Of a DNA stretch of 64,000 nt, positions 37,306-45,639 are shown piece after piece. A model generated the notes under the pieces. That model did not search any database. It was not told the DNA's origin and was given only the letters and a program-made list of their open reading frames with translations. Position 1 is the first letter of the stretch; every line of letters starts with the position of its first letter. Location of the stretch: positions 1-64,000 of the IMG/VR virus record IMGVR_UViG_3300008952_000030; one strand, given 5' to 3'. A program made the translations under genes and the position numbers. The DNA comes from a virus.

Positions 37306-38044
37306 TGATTTTCTCCTTGTTTGTGTTGTTGACTTTCATTAGCTTATTGTTGTTGTCGCGATACTTGTCAAGAGACTCTTTGACAATCTTACACCACTTC
37401 TTCTTAGGTTCGACGGATCCGAGCGAAATATAGCTGGAGTAAGCTGCAATCCGTGACTTGTGGATCCTTGCTGTGGTAAAGCTACTCTTATCTGTAGCCT
37501 CTCCCTTCCACCCCATGTCAAAGCCATCTACCACCGAAAAGTGCGCAGACTTAAACATGCCATGAATAGCTGAAGTTGAAAGCGGAGGTAGCTCCATCTC
37601 TTTGTCCAACTCATAGTTAACAAGAACATAGTTATCAATCTTGCCGCTGCCCTCAGAGTGTGTTGCTCCAGTCCATCCGTTGCTACTCTGAGTTGTCTTC
37701 ACCTCGAAGTAAACGATGTTTGCCCTGTCCTCCACTCGGACGCCAAAGTCATTTTTTTGTTCCTTTGCGTTATGAAGCTTAGAAACCGTATCAAAACCAT
37801 TATCTGATAATACCCTCTTGATGGCATACTCAAATTCGTACGCAGAACGCACAGTTAAAAAAACAGTTTGCTGTCCCACGTTCTCTTCTACATGCTGAAC
37901 ATAATCGTTGAGAGTCCTTATAGATGGCTCAAGCCTTCGGAGGGACTTGAAGTTATCCCCTACGACGCTCTCCACCAGAGCCATCACATCGATGGCAAAC
38001 TGCTTCGTCCGCATGAACGAAACAAGCTGATTGTAAGTTTTCAT
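37289..38044 (-). CDS. Putative type II restriction endonuclease (PD-(D/E)xK)
   Basis: 251 residues. NDFGVRVEDRANIVYFEVKT gives D...x15...E-V-K, the PD-(D/E)xK metal site. TTQSSNGWTGATHSEGSGK and YVLVNYELDKE follow, a layout typical of type II enzymes. Overlap with the methyltransferase gene (translated second) is unusual: the nuclease comes first in the transcript. Alternative: a methyl-protected homing or exclusion nuclease. Confidence 0.75.
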   Translation of the reverse strand: MKTYNQLVSFMRTKQFAIDVMALVESVVGDNFKSLRRLEPSIRTLNDYVQHVEENVGQQTVFLTVRSAYEFEYAIKRVLSDNGFDTVSKLHNAKEQKNDFGVRVEDRANIVYFEVKTTQSSNGWTGATHSEGSGKIDNYVLVNYELDKEMELPPLSTSAIHGMFKSAHFSVVDGFDMGWKGEATDKSSFTTARIHKSRIAAYSSYISLGSVEPKKKWCKIVKESLDKYRDNNNKLMKVNNTNKEKINVIAA

Positions 38045-38062
38045 TTTAAAGCCTTTCTTGCT

Positions 38063-38260
38063 TTATTCGAATAGGTTTGCAATTTCTCTTGCTATTGTAA
38101 TTATATCTGAACTCTTCTCCAAAGTCAAGTCTTTGTTGTCTTCTAATAGACTCTTGACTCTCTTAAAGATTTCTTCTTGTGTTATATTCTCTATCTTTTC
38201 TGTCGGGAAGTGAACCACTCGTTCCATACCCTTGGGCCCAGAGAGATATATTCTAGACAT
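38063..38260 (-). CDS. Small hypothetical protein
   Basis: 65 residues from ATG 38260: MSRIYLSGPKGMERVVHFPT, then helical acidic end. Overlaps the upstream gene by eight bases. Upstream of the restriction gene, so a controller is conceivable, but no helix-turn-helix is evident. Confidence 0.5.
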   Translation of the reverse strand: MSRIYLSGPKGMERVVHFPTEKIENITQEEIFKRVKSLLEDNKDLTLEKSSDIITIAREIANLFE

Positions 38261-38462
38261 CCCATCCACCTCCAACATGCGATCGCAAACCGTTAGCAAC
38301 CAATGTCAGGGCGTCAGCAATATCAAAAGCGTCGTTTGCATGGATTGCCATGCGAAACTTTTCTCCGATTTCCACCACTATCTTACCGTGATGTTCATAA
38401 ATTTCCACAGCCTCTACGTCTCCACCATGCTCGATGAAGAGGCTTTTTGAATTTTCAAACAA
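38253..38462 (-). CDS. Small hypothetical protein
   Basis: 69 residues. VEAVEIYEHHGKIVVEIGEK strands, then a helix (DAFDIADALTLVANGLRSHV). Unknown fold. Confidence 0.5.
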   Translation of the reverse strand: MFENSKSLFIEHGGDVEAVEIYEHHGKIVVEIGEKFRMAIHANDAFDIADALTLVANGLRSHVGGGWDV

Positions 38463-38472
38463 TTATTTTCTC

Positions 38473-39030
38473 CTACAAGTGCTCATGTAAGCCCTTCCTC
38501 TTTATAGTGCCAAGAGGCAAATAAACGTATTCCACTTCAATGTAAAGTTCGTTTTCATCTGAAAATAGATAAGCATTTATTTCAAACTTCTTGTCTTTAG
38601 TTCTCCACCTTGTCTCAATTTCGGCGAGTCCAACCCTCATCGCATAACACTCACTAACGAAAACCAACTCATCAAGGAGGGACTCCTTCGTAACATTTCT
38701 TCTGTAATATTTTCCGTATTTCGTATTAAGTCCCTCAACAATCTTGTTGTACTGCTTAAAACAATTACTTTCTGTGATTCCTTCTGGGCCCAGTAAAAGA
38801 TATGCTTTTCCTATTCTCTTGCCTGCGAATTCCAGTAGAATTTCTGAGCGGAAATCGTCTCCCAGCCAGCCTAAGAACCTCATGTATCCCCAGTCTGTGT
38901 CTCCCCACAAATACTTATAATCTTTGTATTCCCGATAGGAGTCTGGCACTTCTTCACCCCATGGCAAACCCAGAGGGCTTCCAAAGGCTGCTGTTTGCAA
39001 CATCAACACTGTTAACAGAACTCTTAACAC
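38473..39030 (-). CDS. Putative periplasmic protein with signal peptide
   Basis: 185 residues. Signal peptide MLRVLLTVLMLQTAAFGSPL with A-F-G/S cleavage. Mature part is mixed alpha/beta, with Cys at NCFKQYNK and SECYAMRVG. No domain recognised. Promoter at 39065 reads toward it. Confidence 0.6.
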   Translation of the reverse strand: MLRVLLTVLMLQTAAFGSPLGLPWGEEVPDSYREYKDYKYLWGDTDWGYMRFLGWLGDDFRSEILLEFAGKRIGKAYLLLGPEGITESNCFKQYNKIVEGLNTKYGKYYRRNVTKESLLDELVFVSECYAMRVGLAEIETRWRTKDKKFEINAYLFSDENELYIEVEYVYLPLGTIKRKGLHEHL

Positions 39031-39064
39031 TTCACTAATAACTATCCCTTGAATTATATATTTT

Positions 39065-39093
39065 ATGATATCATATCATTTTAAATTTTGCAA
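39065..39093 (-). promoter_or_regulatory. Sigma-70-type promoter
   Basis: TTGCAA (39088-39093), 17-base spacer, TATCAT (39065-39070). Overlaps the end of the gene at 39076-39204. Confidence 0.6.
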
Positions 39094-39204
39094 GTTCTTT
39101 TTTCCTGTTTCTTGTCTTTTTTCCTGTTTCTTGTCTGATGTCCTTCCTATCTTCTCAACTCGACGAGGAGGAAGAGGGAAGAGAATGTATTTGCGAATGT
39201 TCAC
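39076..39204 (-). CDS. 42-residue basic protein with internal repeat
   Basis: GTG start in GTGA overlap. MNIRKYILFPLPPRRVEKIG, then a Lys/Gln/Glu tail in which a 16-18 base DNA direct repeat (39099-39136, TTCCTGTTTCTTGTCT on plus) encodes KKQEKRQETGKK-like residues. Unknown. Confidence 0.45.
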   Translation of the reverse strand: MNIRKYILFPLPPRRVEKIGRTSDKKQEKRQETGKKNLQNLK

Positions 39205-39431
39205 TCTAAACCTACGCTGTGTAACATACTAACAAACTCGGACTGAGTATACGGCACTTTACGTATGGCGGGCCCAACTGTCTTAAACCAGTATACACTC
39301 ACACGCCAATCTGCCTCGTAAGGTTCAGCAAAAATATGCCCCAGCACAATACCGTATAAATACACATCTCTCAAGTTAGTGTACATGTTCTTCTTTACCA
39401 AGGCACCTATTGCTATCGGTTGGCGGAACAC
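39201..39431 (-). CDS. KVGDLV-like protein
   Basis: 76 residues. MFRQPIAIGALVKKNMYTNL, YGIVLGHIF, WRVSVYWFKTVGP: the strand pattern of KVGDLV proteins with I-G-A-L-V at the first turn. Confidence 0.55.
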   Translation of the reverse strand: MFRQPIAIGALVKKNMYTNLRDVYLYGIVLGHIFAEPYEADWRVSVYWFKTVGPAIRKVPYTQSEFVSMLHSVGLE

Positions 39432-39440
39432 AGCGCAAGC

Positions 39441-39665
39441 CTAATCCTTGTCATAGCTTTTTTGATATGTTTTCAGAGCCATAACCAGGCGAGCGTGAAG
39501 ATCCGCGATATGCTTCTCTTGGTGTTCCACGGGCTCAGTAAAATCAATAAAAGACTGTAGAACATTTTCAATGCCGTACCTGCCTATCATTTTTACTAAG
39601 TCCTTGCGTGGGCCGAGTGGCTCTTCCGTAGCTTGAGGATGGCTTTCTTCTAATTCTTCTGCCAT
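39441..39665 (-). CDS. Small helical protein
   Basis: 74 residues. Acidic start (MAEELEESHPQATEEPLGPR), helical end. Overlaps the upstream KVGDLV gene by 16 bases. Confidence 0.5.
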   Translation of the reverse strand: MAEELEESHPQATEEPLGPRKDLVKMIGRYGIENVLQSFIDFTEPVEHQEKHIADLHARLVMALKTYQKSYDKD

Positions 39666-39868
39666 AATGATTTGCCCCCATTGTATCTCTTATCTATAGA
39701 GCTTATGAGTTCTATGTCTGATTTAAATAAAAAGTGCCGAGTGCCCCTTATCAACACACAGAGTATTCCTACTTCGTTTGCTTCGGAACAAACAAGTCCC
39801 AAATTGTTGAAAAGCCCGTAAGTGTGAAGGGACACCCCTGGCACTTTAACCAGATCTCCTACTTTCAT
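39650..39868 (-). CDS. KVGDLV family protein
   Basis: 72 residues. KVGDLVKVPGVSLHTYGLFN, GLVCSEANEVGILCVLIRGT, then basic end. An ACTACTTAT box lies four bases before the ATG, too close for a normal leader. Confidence 0.65.
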   Translation of the reverse strand: MKVGDLVKVPGVSLHTYGLFNNLGLVCSEANEVGILCVLIRGTRHFLFKSDIELISSIDKRYNGGKSLWQKN

Positions 39869-39894
39869 AATAATAAGTAGTATTTAAAGGTATA

Positions 39895-40332
39895 TTACTC
39901 GATGTCAACCACTTCGATGTCGAAGTTTAAAACCTTTCCAGCCATCGGATGATTGAAGTCCACCACAACTGCTTCGCCCTTATCTTCTTGCAGCGTACCA
40001 ACCAGTGGGAAGCCGGCTTCGTTTGTTCCCTGAATTACTTCTCCTTGTGTGAAGACGAAATTTTCCGGGAAGTTCTCTTTCGAAACTTCTACGATTGCTT
40101 CGAGGTTCCTCTCTCCATATGCCTGATCAGGCGATAGATTGATAGTCTTGGTATCTCCCGTCTTCATGCCTGTCAAGGCAGCGTCGAAACCAGCAATAAC
40201 CTGTCCGGCGCCGACTTCAACATCGATAGGGGTTCCACGATCGTACGAACTGTCAAATACAGTGCCGTCGTCGAAAGTTCCCTTATAATGTACCTTAACC
40301 TTGTTTCCTGTCTCTACTGTTTTATTACTCAC
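39895..40332 (-). CDS. FKBP-type peptidyl-prolyl isomerase (SlyD-like)
   Basis: 145 residues. VKVHYKGTFDDGTVFDSSYD, then VIAGFDAALTGMKTGDTKTI and AYGERN are FKBP marks. An inserted flap (residues ~70-125, IVEVSKENFPENF...GFPLVGTLQED) matches the SlyD insert-in-flap chaperone domain. The His-rich metal tail of SlyD is absent. Catalyses prolyl isomerisation and holds folding intermediates. AAGGAG precedes the ATG; promoter at 40382. Confidence 0.9.
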   Translation of the reverse strand: MSNKTVETGNKVKVHYKGTFDDGTVFDSSYDRGTPIDVEVGAGQVIAGFDAALTGMKTGDTKTINLSPDQAYGERNLEAIVEVSKENFPENFVFTQGEVIQGTNEAGFPLVGTLQEDKGEAVVVDFNHPMAGKVLNFDIEVVDIE

Positions 40333-40381
40333 TTTTGCTCCTTTAAGTGTTCGACAGCCTTACGTCGAATTTTGTTTGTAT

Positions 40382-40410
40382 ATAGTATCACATTATTTTA
40401 AAAAAATCAA
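40382..40410 (-). promoter_or_regulatory. Sigma-70-type promoter with leader hairpin
   Basis: TTGATT (40405-40410), 17-base spacer, TACTAT (40382-40387). A TTCGAC/GTCGAA hairpin lies between it and the FKBP ribosome-binding site. Confidence 0.7.
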
Positions 40411-40413
40411 TTA

Positions 40414-40680
40414 TTATTTTTTGTTTTTTTCTATCTTGTCTCTTATCTCTGAAATATCCTTTTGGAGATTTTTCATTTGTAGAGTCATCAGTCTCATCTC
40501 TTGTACAACTTTTGACTCCTTCTTGCTTCTTATGTTTGTTACGTCGATAGACAGGGAATTAGACTCCGCAGTCGTTCTCATTATCATAAAACTGACACCC
40601 ACCAAGCCCAATAGGAGGACTATTGTAACCGTATTCATCAGAAATTCAAGTTTTCTCTTTTTCTGTCGACTTAACGCCAT
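40414..40680 (-). CDS. Membrane-anchored coiled-coil protein
   Basis: 88 residues. Basic start (MALSRQKKRKLEF), membrane span (NTVTIVLLLGLVGVSFMIM), then coiled coil ending SEIRDKIEKNKK. Type II topology likely. Unknown role. Confidence 0.6.
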   Translation of the reverse strand: MALSRQKKRKLEFLMNTVTIVLLLGLVGVSFMIMRTTAESNSLSIDVTNIRSKKESKVVQEMRLMTLQMKNLQKDISEIRDKIEKNKK

Positions 40681-40681
40681 C

Positions 40682-40879
40682 TCAAACCTTCTCGATATAA
40701 CTATCGCGTGGCCGAAACACTTGTTTCACACGAAAAATCATCTTTTGCGGCATCGTTAGTGAACTATATGCATTGAAGCACACCTCCGTCATAAGTGCGT
40801 CTGCTGGACTTTTAGTCCTCTTATAGTCCAGTTTGTCTTCTGGTGGTATACTCTCACTCTCATGTTTATTATTGCTCAA
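40682..40879 (-). CDS. Small basic protein
   Basis: 65 residues from TTG 40879, eight bases after AGGAG; longer frames run into the lipoprotein gene. LSNNKHESESIPPEDKLDYK, then MPQKMIFRVKQVFRPRDSYI. Confidence 0.5.
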   Translation of the reverse strand: MSNNKHESESIPPEDKLDYKRTKSPADALMTEVCFNAYSSLTMPQKMIFRVKQVFRPRDSYIEKV

Positions 40880-40880
40880 T

Positions 40881-41180
40881 TTATTTTCTCCTTTCTGGCG
40901 TACATTCCATAAGCCAACAATATGTTCTACTATCTCCAGGCACCATGCACTCCGACGTGCATACCTGATTGTGCATTTTGGTACTAGGACTATGGCATAT
41001 CCACCTGTCCTCACAGGGAACACTAACATCCCCCGACATCTCAAACGTGGCGCAGTCAGTGTCGACATGGCTTATAATTTCAGAAGGAACATGGGTTGCC
41101 CCAACGTCAGCTTCTTCCTGTCCGCATGCCAAAACAAACATGAACAGCAGCACACAACAAAGTATTTTATTCAAAATCAT
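40881..41180 (-). CDS. Cys-rich lipoprotein
   Basis: 99 residues. Lipobox V-L-A-C19 after a strong hydrophobic stretch (ILCCVLLFMFV). The mature part has seven Cys (DTDCATF, SVPCEDRWICHS, QVCTSECMV, YCWLMECT), implying disulphides in the periplasm. Confidence 0.7.
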   Translation of the reverse strand: MILNKILCCVLLFMFVLACGQEEADVGATHVPSEIISHVDTDCATFEMSGDVSVPCEDRWICHSPSTKMHNQVCTSECMVPGDSRTYCWLMECTPERRK

Positions 41181-41403
41181 AGATAGACTCCTCTACAACA
41201 ATCAAGCTTCCATGATTGTACATGCTTTCATTATAACAGGAGTACTTATAGTTTTTAACAACTTCTTTAACAATCTCTTTCATTTTTTCAGAATTGCCAG
41301 TAATAATCCTGCACGGTGGCTCAGCCCAGTTTAAAAAATTACAAACCAGGTTCTCAACGTCTCCGTGCTTTGTCTTGTGCAAATCCAATGTCTTGAGCTT
41401 CAT
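41167..41403 (-). CDS. Smr-domain-like small protein
   Basis: 78 residues. L6-D-L-H9 followed by HGDVENLVCNFL and RIITGNSEKMKEIVKEVVKN fits the Smr fold (LDLHG...I..GKG...L...V). Smr domains nick DNA or cleave mRNA on stalled ribosomes; here the GKG loop is G-N-S. Immediately downstream of dnaK. With a tmRNA also present, a link to ribosome rescue is worth noting but unproven. Confidence 0.65.
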   Translation of the reverse strand: MKLKTLDLHKTKHGDVENLVCNFLNWAEPPCRIITGNSEKMKEIVKEVVKNYKYSCYNESMYNHGSLIVVEESIYDFE

Positions 41404-41409
41404 CCTCTC

Positions 41410-43290
41410 TTAGACTTCCTCAAATTCAGCATCTACGACGTCGTCATCCTGATCCGCAGGCTCTTCACTTGATGGCTCTTGCTTTGCTGCCGACTCATAC
41501 ATTTCTTTGCCTGCAGCCTGCATTGCCTGTGTCAACAGCTCAAGCTCTTTCTTGATTAACTCCGGTGTACTTTCCTGAGTTAAGCACATTCTTGCCGACT
41601 CTATTGCTCTTTGCACGTCGCCGCTGGTAGCTTCTGAAATCTTATCCGGGTTTTCTTTGAGAAGTTTTTCTGCTTGAAATACCGTTGATTCAAGCTTGTT
41701 CTTGTCCTCTACCTGTTGGCGGCGTTCCTTATCTTTCGATTCGTTAGCCTTTGCTTCTGCCACCATCCTATCCACCTCGCCCTTAGACAAGGATCCTCCA
41801 GACTTCTCGATAACAATCTTTTGTTCCTTGTTTGTAGCTTTATCAGTCGCAATTACGCTTACAATTCCGTTGGCGTCGATATCGAACTTAACATCGATTT
41901 GAGGAACTCCGCGAGGAAGAGGCGGGATGCCATCAAGCTTGAACACTCCCAAAACCTTATTATCTGCTGCGAACTCCCTTTCCCCTTGCAAAACTTTGAT
42001 ATCAACGGCAGGCTGACTATCAGCAGCAGTTGTAAAAACCTGTGATTTAGAACAAGGTATCGTTGTGTTCCTGTCGATAAGCCTTGTCATAACACCTCCC
42101 ATTGTCTCGATACCTAGCGATAATGGAGTCACGTCAAGAAGAAGCAAATCCCTTACTTCTCCCGTAAACACTCCACCCTGCACTCCGGCGCCGAGCGCTA
42201 CAACCTCGTCTGGATTGACGGAAGAGTTTGCCTGCTTACCGAAGAAATCTTCCACTGCCTTACGGACACAGGGGATCCTTGTAGAGCCTCCAACCAAAAT
42301 CACTTCGTCTATCTCCGACGATGACATGCTAGCGTCCTCAAGCGCATTCTTGACTGGTTCAATAGTCTTTTTGACTAACTCATCTATCATCTGCTCAAAC
42401 TTGGAGCGGTTCAAGGTGAGCTGCAAGTGCTTTGGGCCGGAGGCATCGGCAGTGATAAATGGAAGATTCACATCCGTCTGCTGAGTGCTTGACAATTCTA
42501 TTTTAGCTTTTTCTGCTGCTTCTCTCAACCTCTGCATTACCATGGAATCTTTCGATACGTCGATGCCAGAATCTTTCTTAAACTCTTCGACTATCCACTG
42601 GATTAGAACCCTGTCAACATCGTCACCACCAAGATGCGTGTCCCCATTCGTACTTAGAACCTCGACTACGCCATCAGCTATCTCAAGCACAGAGACATCA
42701 AAGGTGCCGCCGCCCAAATCGTATACAACAATCTTCTTTTCATCCTGCTTGTCAAGCCCATAAGCAAGAGCTGCAGCAGTTGGCTCGTTGATTATTCTCT
42801 TAACCACAAGTCCAGCAATCTGTCCAGCGTCGCGGGTTGCTTGTCGCTGAGCGTCGTTAAAGTAAGCTGGGACAGTAATGACTGCCTCCTTCACTTCCTC
42901 CCCTAGATAAGATTCAGCTGCTGACTTCAGCTTAATAAGAACCTGAGCGCTGATTTCTTGAGGAGCTAATCCTTTTCCGTTTAACACAATCTCGCAGGAT
43001 CCGGATGCTGACTTCTTTACTTCGTAGGGCATCTCAGATGCCTCTTTCGTCACCTCTTCATAGTTCATCCCCATAAATCTCTTGGCGGAGTAGACGGTGT
43101 TCTTGGCATTCGTAACAGCCTGCCTTCGAGCTGGATTGCCGACAACTCTTTCTCCGCTTTGCAGATACCCCACTACCGATGGAGTAGTTCTGGCTCCCTC
43201 TTCGTTTGTGATTATCTTTGGGCTGTCGCCCTCCATGACAGCGACGGCGCTATTGGTTGTTCCTAAATCAATTCCGATAACTTTTGACAT
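41410..43290 (-). CDS. dnaK: Hsp70 chaperone DnaK
   Basis: 626 residues, full length. [20 protein letters not shown] (phosphate 1), [15 protein letters not shown] (phosphate 2), [14 protein letters not shown] (adenosine), substrate-binding domain ([18 protein letters not shown]) and the lid with a C-terminal [12 protein letters not shown] tail typical of bacterial DnaK. No DnaJ or GrpE gene is in the window, so host co-chaperones or genes elsewhere are needed. Folds proteins by ATP-driven cycles. Viral DnaK is rare. Promoter at 43330. Confidence 0.97.
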   Translation of the reverse strand: MSKVIGIDLGTTNSAVAVMEGDSPKIITNEEGARTTPSVVGYLQSGERVVGNPARRQAVTNAKNTVYSAKRFMGMNYEEVTKEASEMPYEVKKSASGSCEIVLNGKGLAPQEISAQVLIKLKSAAESYLGEEVKEAVITVPAYFNDAQRQATRDAGQIAGLVVKRIINEPTAAALAYGLDKQDEKKIVVYDLGGGTFDVSVLEIADGVVEVLSTNGDTHLGGDDVDRVLIQWIVEEFKKDSGIDVSKDSMVMQRLREAAEKAKIELSSTQQTDVNLPFITADASGPKHLQLTLNRSKFEQMIDELVKKTIEPVKNALEDASMSSSEIDEVILVGGSTRIPCVRKAVEDFFGKQANSSVNPDEVVALGAGVQGGVFTGEVRDLLLLDVTPLSLGIETMGGVMTRLIDRNTTIPCSKSQVFTTAADSQPAVDIKVLQGEREFAADNKVLGVFKLDGIPPLPRGVPQIDVKFDIDANGIVSVIATDKATNKEQKIVIEKSGGSLSKGEVDRMVAEAKANESKDKERRQQVEDKNKLESTVFQAEKLLKENPDKISEATSGDVQRAIESARMCLTQESTPELIKKELELLTQAMQAAGKEMYESAAKQEPSSEEPADQDDDVVDAEFEEV

Positions 43291-43329
43291 TTTTCAAGTT
43301 TCTCCTTTTTGTGTTCCCGGACTTCATAT

Positions 43330-43357
43330 ACTATAAGCACGCATTTCCTGTGTGCAA
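43330..43357 (-). promoter_or_regulatory. Sigma-70-type promoter
   Basis: TTGCAC (43352-43357), 16-base spacer, TATAGT (43330-43335), before dnaK. No CIRCE-like or sigma-32-like element was seen. Confidence 0.65.
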
Positions 43358-43386
43358 GCTTTTTTTAAACTATATCAGATTTTATG

Positions 43387-43671
43387 TTATTTTTCAAGAC
43401 TTTTGTCAATTGTTTTGTGACGGATCAGCCAGTTTGTTGTAACCCATCCCCTTCTTGTGCCTTCTTTTTTCGAAAATGCTTTTTCGAAGTAATGCTCATA
43501 TTCAGAGCCAGGAACCATGCACACCAACGCTCGCTTTCTATTTTTTTGAAAGCCGCCGTCGATATTGTCGATTCTTACTACTATGCCTATCCACTCTCTT
43601 CCATAAAGAACGTGATTCACTATGTCTCCCACTTCGATGTCTACGCCGTTCTTCTTCCATATATGAGGCAT
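43387..43671 (-). CDS. EVGDIV family protein
   Basis: 94 residues. MPHIWKKNGVDIEVGDIVNH, WIGIVVRIDNIDGG, RALVCMVPGSEYEHYFEKAF, basic end. Largest KVGDLV-type protein here, with a helical extension. Its start lies inside another possible gene (43538-43789). Confidence 0.65.
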   Translation of the reverse strand: MPHIWKKNGVDIEVGDIVNHVLYGREWIGIVVRIDNIDGGFQKNRKRALVCMVPGSEYEHYFEKAFSKKEGTRRGWVTTNWLIRHKTIDKSLEK

Positions 43672-43789
43672 TTTTTTCTTGCACCTGTGTTATCTCGGAT
43701 TTACTATCGTTAACTAAAACTAAAATACCTAGACACGCCCAAGCGATGATCCACAAGACAAGAACCAAATTCATAAACTTGCTGTCCAC
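43538..43789 (-). CDS. Membrane-anchored peptide, C-terminal part doubtful
   Basis: 83 codons. MDSKFMNLVLVLWIIAWACL then GILVLVNDSKSEITQVQEKN is a credible membrane peptide. From ~codon 40 the frame runs 134 bases inside the 43387-43671 gene and becomes Arg/Ser-rich shadow sequence. Either a real long overlap, or a shorter gene whose stop has been lost. Confidence 0.4.
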   Translation of the reverse strand: MDSKFMNLVLVLWIIAWACLGILVLVNDSKSEITQVQEKNASYMEEERRRHRSGRHSESRSLWKRVDRHSSKNRQYRRRLSKK

Positions 43790-43835
43790 TTATTAATTAT
43801 CTTCCTTACATGTCGTTTGGCAAACTTTTGTCATA

Positions 43836-43934
43836 TCATTTCGCGGTACACATATATTTGATTGCAAATATTGCGGCAGTCAACAGTGCAGCTAGCACAT
43901 GGAGGAGAAAATTTCTCTTAAACCTCTCAATCAT
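43836..43934 (-). CDS. 32-residue membrane peptide
   Basis: MIERFKRNFLLHVLAALLTA then AIFAIKYMCTAK. Start overlaps the preceding stop. Basic start, one span. Confidence 0.5.
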   Translation of the reverse strand: MIERFKRNFLLHVLAALLTAAIFAIKYMCTAK

Positions 43935-44526
43935 CCGTTTCATACGTCATAACACCAATAATATCTACCAACTTACCTACGTACATTGATGCCACATCAT
44001 GCCTACCCCTGGCTTTTGCGTCCTCTACTAAGGAGACAAGCTTTTTAAAGCAAAGTTCACAGTTTATATAGAATTCAACTGCCTCAAAAACTGCCCTTGT
44101 GGCAGAAAAGTTTACAGACTTCCCTACCTGGCGGAATATCATTTTCTGATTCCTTTCATTTATAGTCTCCAAAAGAACCAGTGCCTCAGAATCAGAGCCA
44201 GATTGAGTTTTTTTAGTATCAAAGTCCGCTTTTACTACAAAATTACTGAACCGTATCCTGTTCAAAGATTTATATTTCTTTGAATTCGCGGCGCATAAAC
44301 CCGAAAAGAGAGCGTCGACGACGCCGTCTCCGGCACACTTAAGCTTCTTGTTCGTTCCGCTATGCGAGTAAGAACAAGTAACTTCTGACACGCTTTTGTC
44401 GACAGACTCCTTTATAACAATAGAGTCTGGTGTCATGTCACAAATATCTGACAACAATATCTCTTTAAATATTTTCTTTATGCTTTCTTTTTTTACTTCT
44501 TCAGGACGTGTCCGTGTTGGCATCAC
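43927..44526 (-). CDS. Protein with LeuA-dimerisation-like domain
   Basis: 199 residues. KLKCAGDGVVDALFSGLCAA, then RFSNFVVKADFD and SEALVLLETINERNQKMIFR, QVGKSVNFSATRAVFEAVEF, parallels the C-terminal allosteric domain of 2-isopropylmalate/citramalate synthases (A.G.GPVDA.., then G.s.di..AS..A...a.N). The TIM-barrel synthase part is absent. It may sense an amino acid or dimerise another protein. Moderately confident from pattern alone. Confidence 0.55.
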   Translation of the reverse strand: MMPTRTRPEEVKKESIKKIFKEILLSDICDMTPDSIVIKESVDKSVSEVTCSYSHSGTNKKLKCAGDGVVDALFSGLCAANSKKYKSLNRIRFSNFVVKADFDTKKTQSGSDSEALVLLETINERNQKMIFRQVGKSVNFSATRAVFEAVEFYINCELCFKKLVSLVEDAKARGRHDVASMYVGKLVDIIGVMTYETDD

Positions 44527-44897
44527 TCCACACGTTCCAGCGAAGGCGAAACCTTGAATATTCTCTGAACATTTTTTGTCTTTTTCATTGATCTGAGGAT
44601 GTCAATTTTCACATTTTCTGGAGTTTGAAACTCTCCTTGCAAACTGGGGATGAATTTAACGCTCAATCCTGCTACGTATCTCTTTTCTGCTATCGGCTCG
44701 TTGCCCACAACAACCGTAACGATAGTGACGTGAGGAAGCGCTCGAATATCGACTAGAATGTCATCCAAGCCTCGCTGCTTGTCCCCGCCATCGATAGTAT
44801 AGCCTATCATGCAATAAAATTTGTATATGCCGCGTTGACGGCTTCTTCCCTTTTCTTCTGAAATTTCTTTAAAGTATTTCTTTAATTCTCTTTCCAT
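44523..44897 (-). CDS. Hypothetical protein
   Basis: 124 residues. Basic start (MERELKKYFKEISEEKGRSR), then beta strands (VTIVTVVVGNEPIAEKRYVA; GLSVKFIPSL) and VKIDILRSMKKTKNVQRIFK. ATGA overlap downstream. An ACTATTTAT box is 27 bases upstream. Alpha/beta ferredoxin-like folds show this pattern; no family named. Confidence 0.55.
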   Translation of the reverse strand: MERELKKYFKEISEEKGRSRQRGIYKFYCMIGYTIDGGDKQRGLDDILVDIRALPHVTIVTVVVGNEPIAEKRYVAGLSVKFIPSLQGEFQTPENVKIDILRSMKKTKNVQRIFKVSPSLERVE

Positions 44898-44950
44898 GAT
44901 TTGTGTCCCTATTCAGATTCTGTAATAAATAGTAAATTATTTCTTCTTTA

Positions 44951-45298
44951 TCATGCATAAATTTGCACAAACATTATAACAAACGATAAAAATACACATA
45001 TCATTGTTTTCGGAGTGAACATGCTTTCTCCGAAAAAGTAGTGAGTCATGATTGGGAATGTCAAGTACGACAAGCCAAAGCTTAAAAAGCGCGCGCCCCA
45101 CAAGGACTTATCAAGAGAGTTGGTGGCTTGCCCCCAAGCGTACCAAAATAGAAGGCCGCAGGGGATTCCAAAAACAATCACGGATAACAGTCCTTTGCCT
45201 GCCCACCACTCACTCAAAAATTGCATATTAAGTTGCAGCCAGCTGAGTATGTGTGCAGATACAAACAAGAGCGCTGCTATAACTATGCCTTTACTCAC
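44951..45298 (-). CDS. Four-span integral membrane protein
   Basis: 115 residues, spans near 4-20, 35-55, 68-88 and 97-114 (GIVIAALLFVSAHILSWLQL ... TMICVFLSFVIMFVQIYA). Resembles half-size transporter-like proteins seen in marine phages; function unknown. Confidence 0.65.
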   Translation of the reverse strand: MSKGIVIAALLFVSAHILSWLQLNMQFLSEWWAGKGLLSVIVFGIPCGLLFWYAWGQATNSLDKSLWGARFLSFGLSYLTFPIMTHYFFGESMFTPKTMICVFLSFVIMFVQIYA

Positions 45299-45639
45299 TA
45301 ATGTACATCCAGCGACAAGTTTGATAATTTCAAATCTATCTTAATTTCATGTATCAACATTGCTACCTTTGTTAATTTAAGTACGAACTCTGCGTCGATC
45401 TGATATTTTTCTTGTGATAAATCTGGAAATACTTTGTCTAAGTATTCCTCTAGTACATGAGCATTTAAGAAAAGTTCGCAAAGACACCTTATAGTGTATG
45501 CAGAGTACACATTCCTCTTGGAATAGTTGTCTTCCAACAGGCATTCTGCGCGGTGAAACACATTGTCGACATCCTTATAGAAAGCTAGCACATCTTGCCT
45601 GCTTAAAGTCACTTTTCCAGGCGCTGGTGGCTTACTCAT
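45298..45639 (-). CDS. Hypothetical helical protein
   Basis: 113 residues. SRQDVLAFYKDVDNVFHRAE, Cys-containing helices (AECLLED; IRCLCELFLN). One-base overlap (TAATG type) at each end. Confidence 0.5.
   Translation of the reverse strand: MSKPPAPGKVTLSRQDVLAFYKDVDNVFHRAECLLEDNYSKRNVYSAYTIRCLCELFLNAHVLEEYLDKVFPDLSQEKYQIDAEFVLKLTKVAMLIHEIKIDLKLSNLSLDVH

Noticed and set aside
36046-38044. Defence island of host origin
   Set aside because: Only the restriction-modification pair is present, with the same tight overlaps and strand as neighbouring phage genes; no integrase or repeat boundary.
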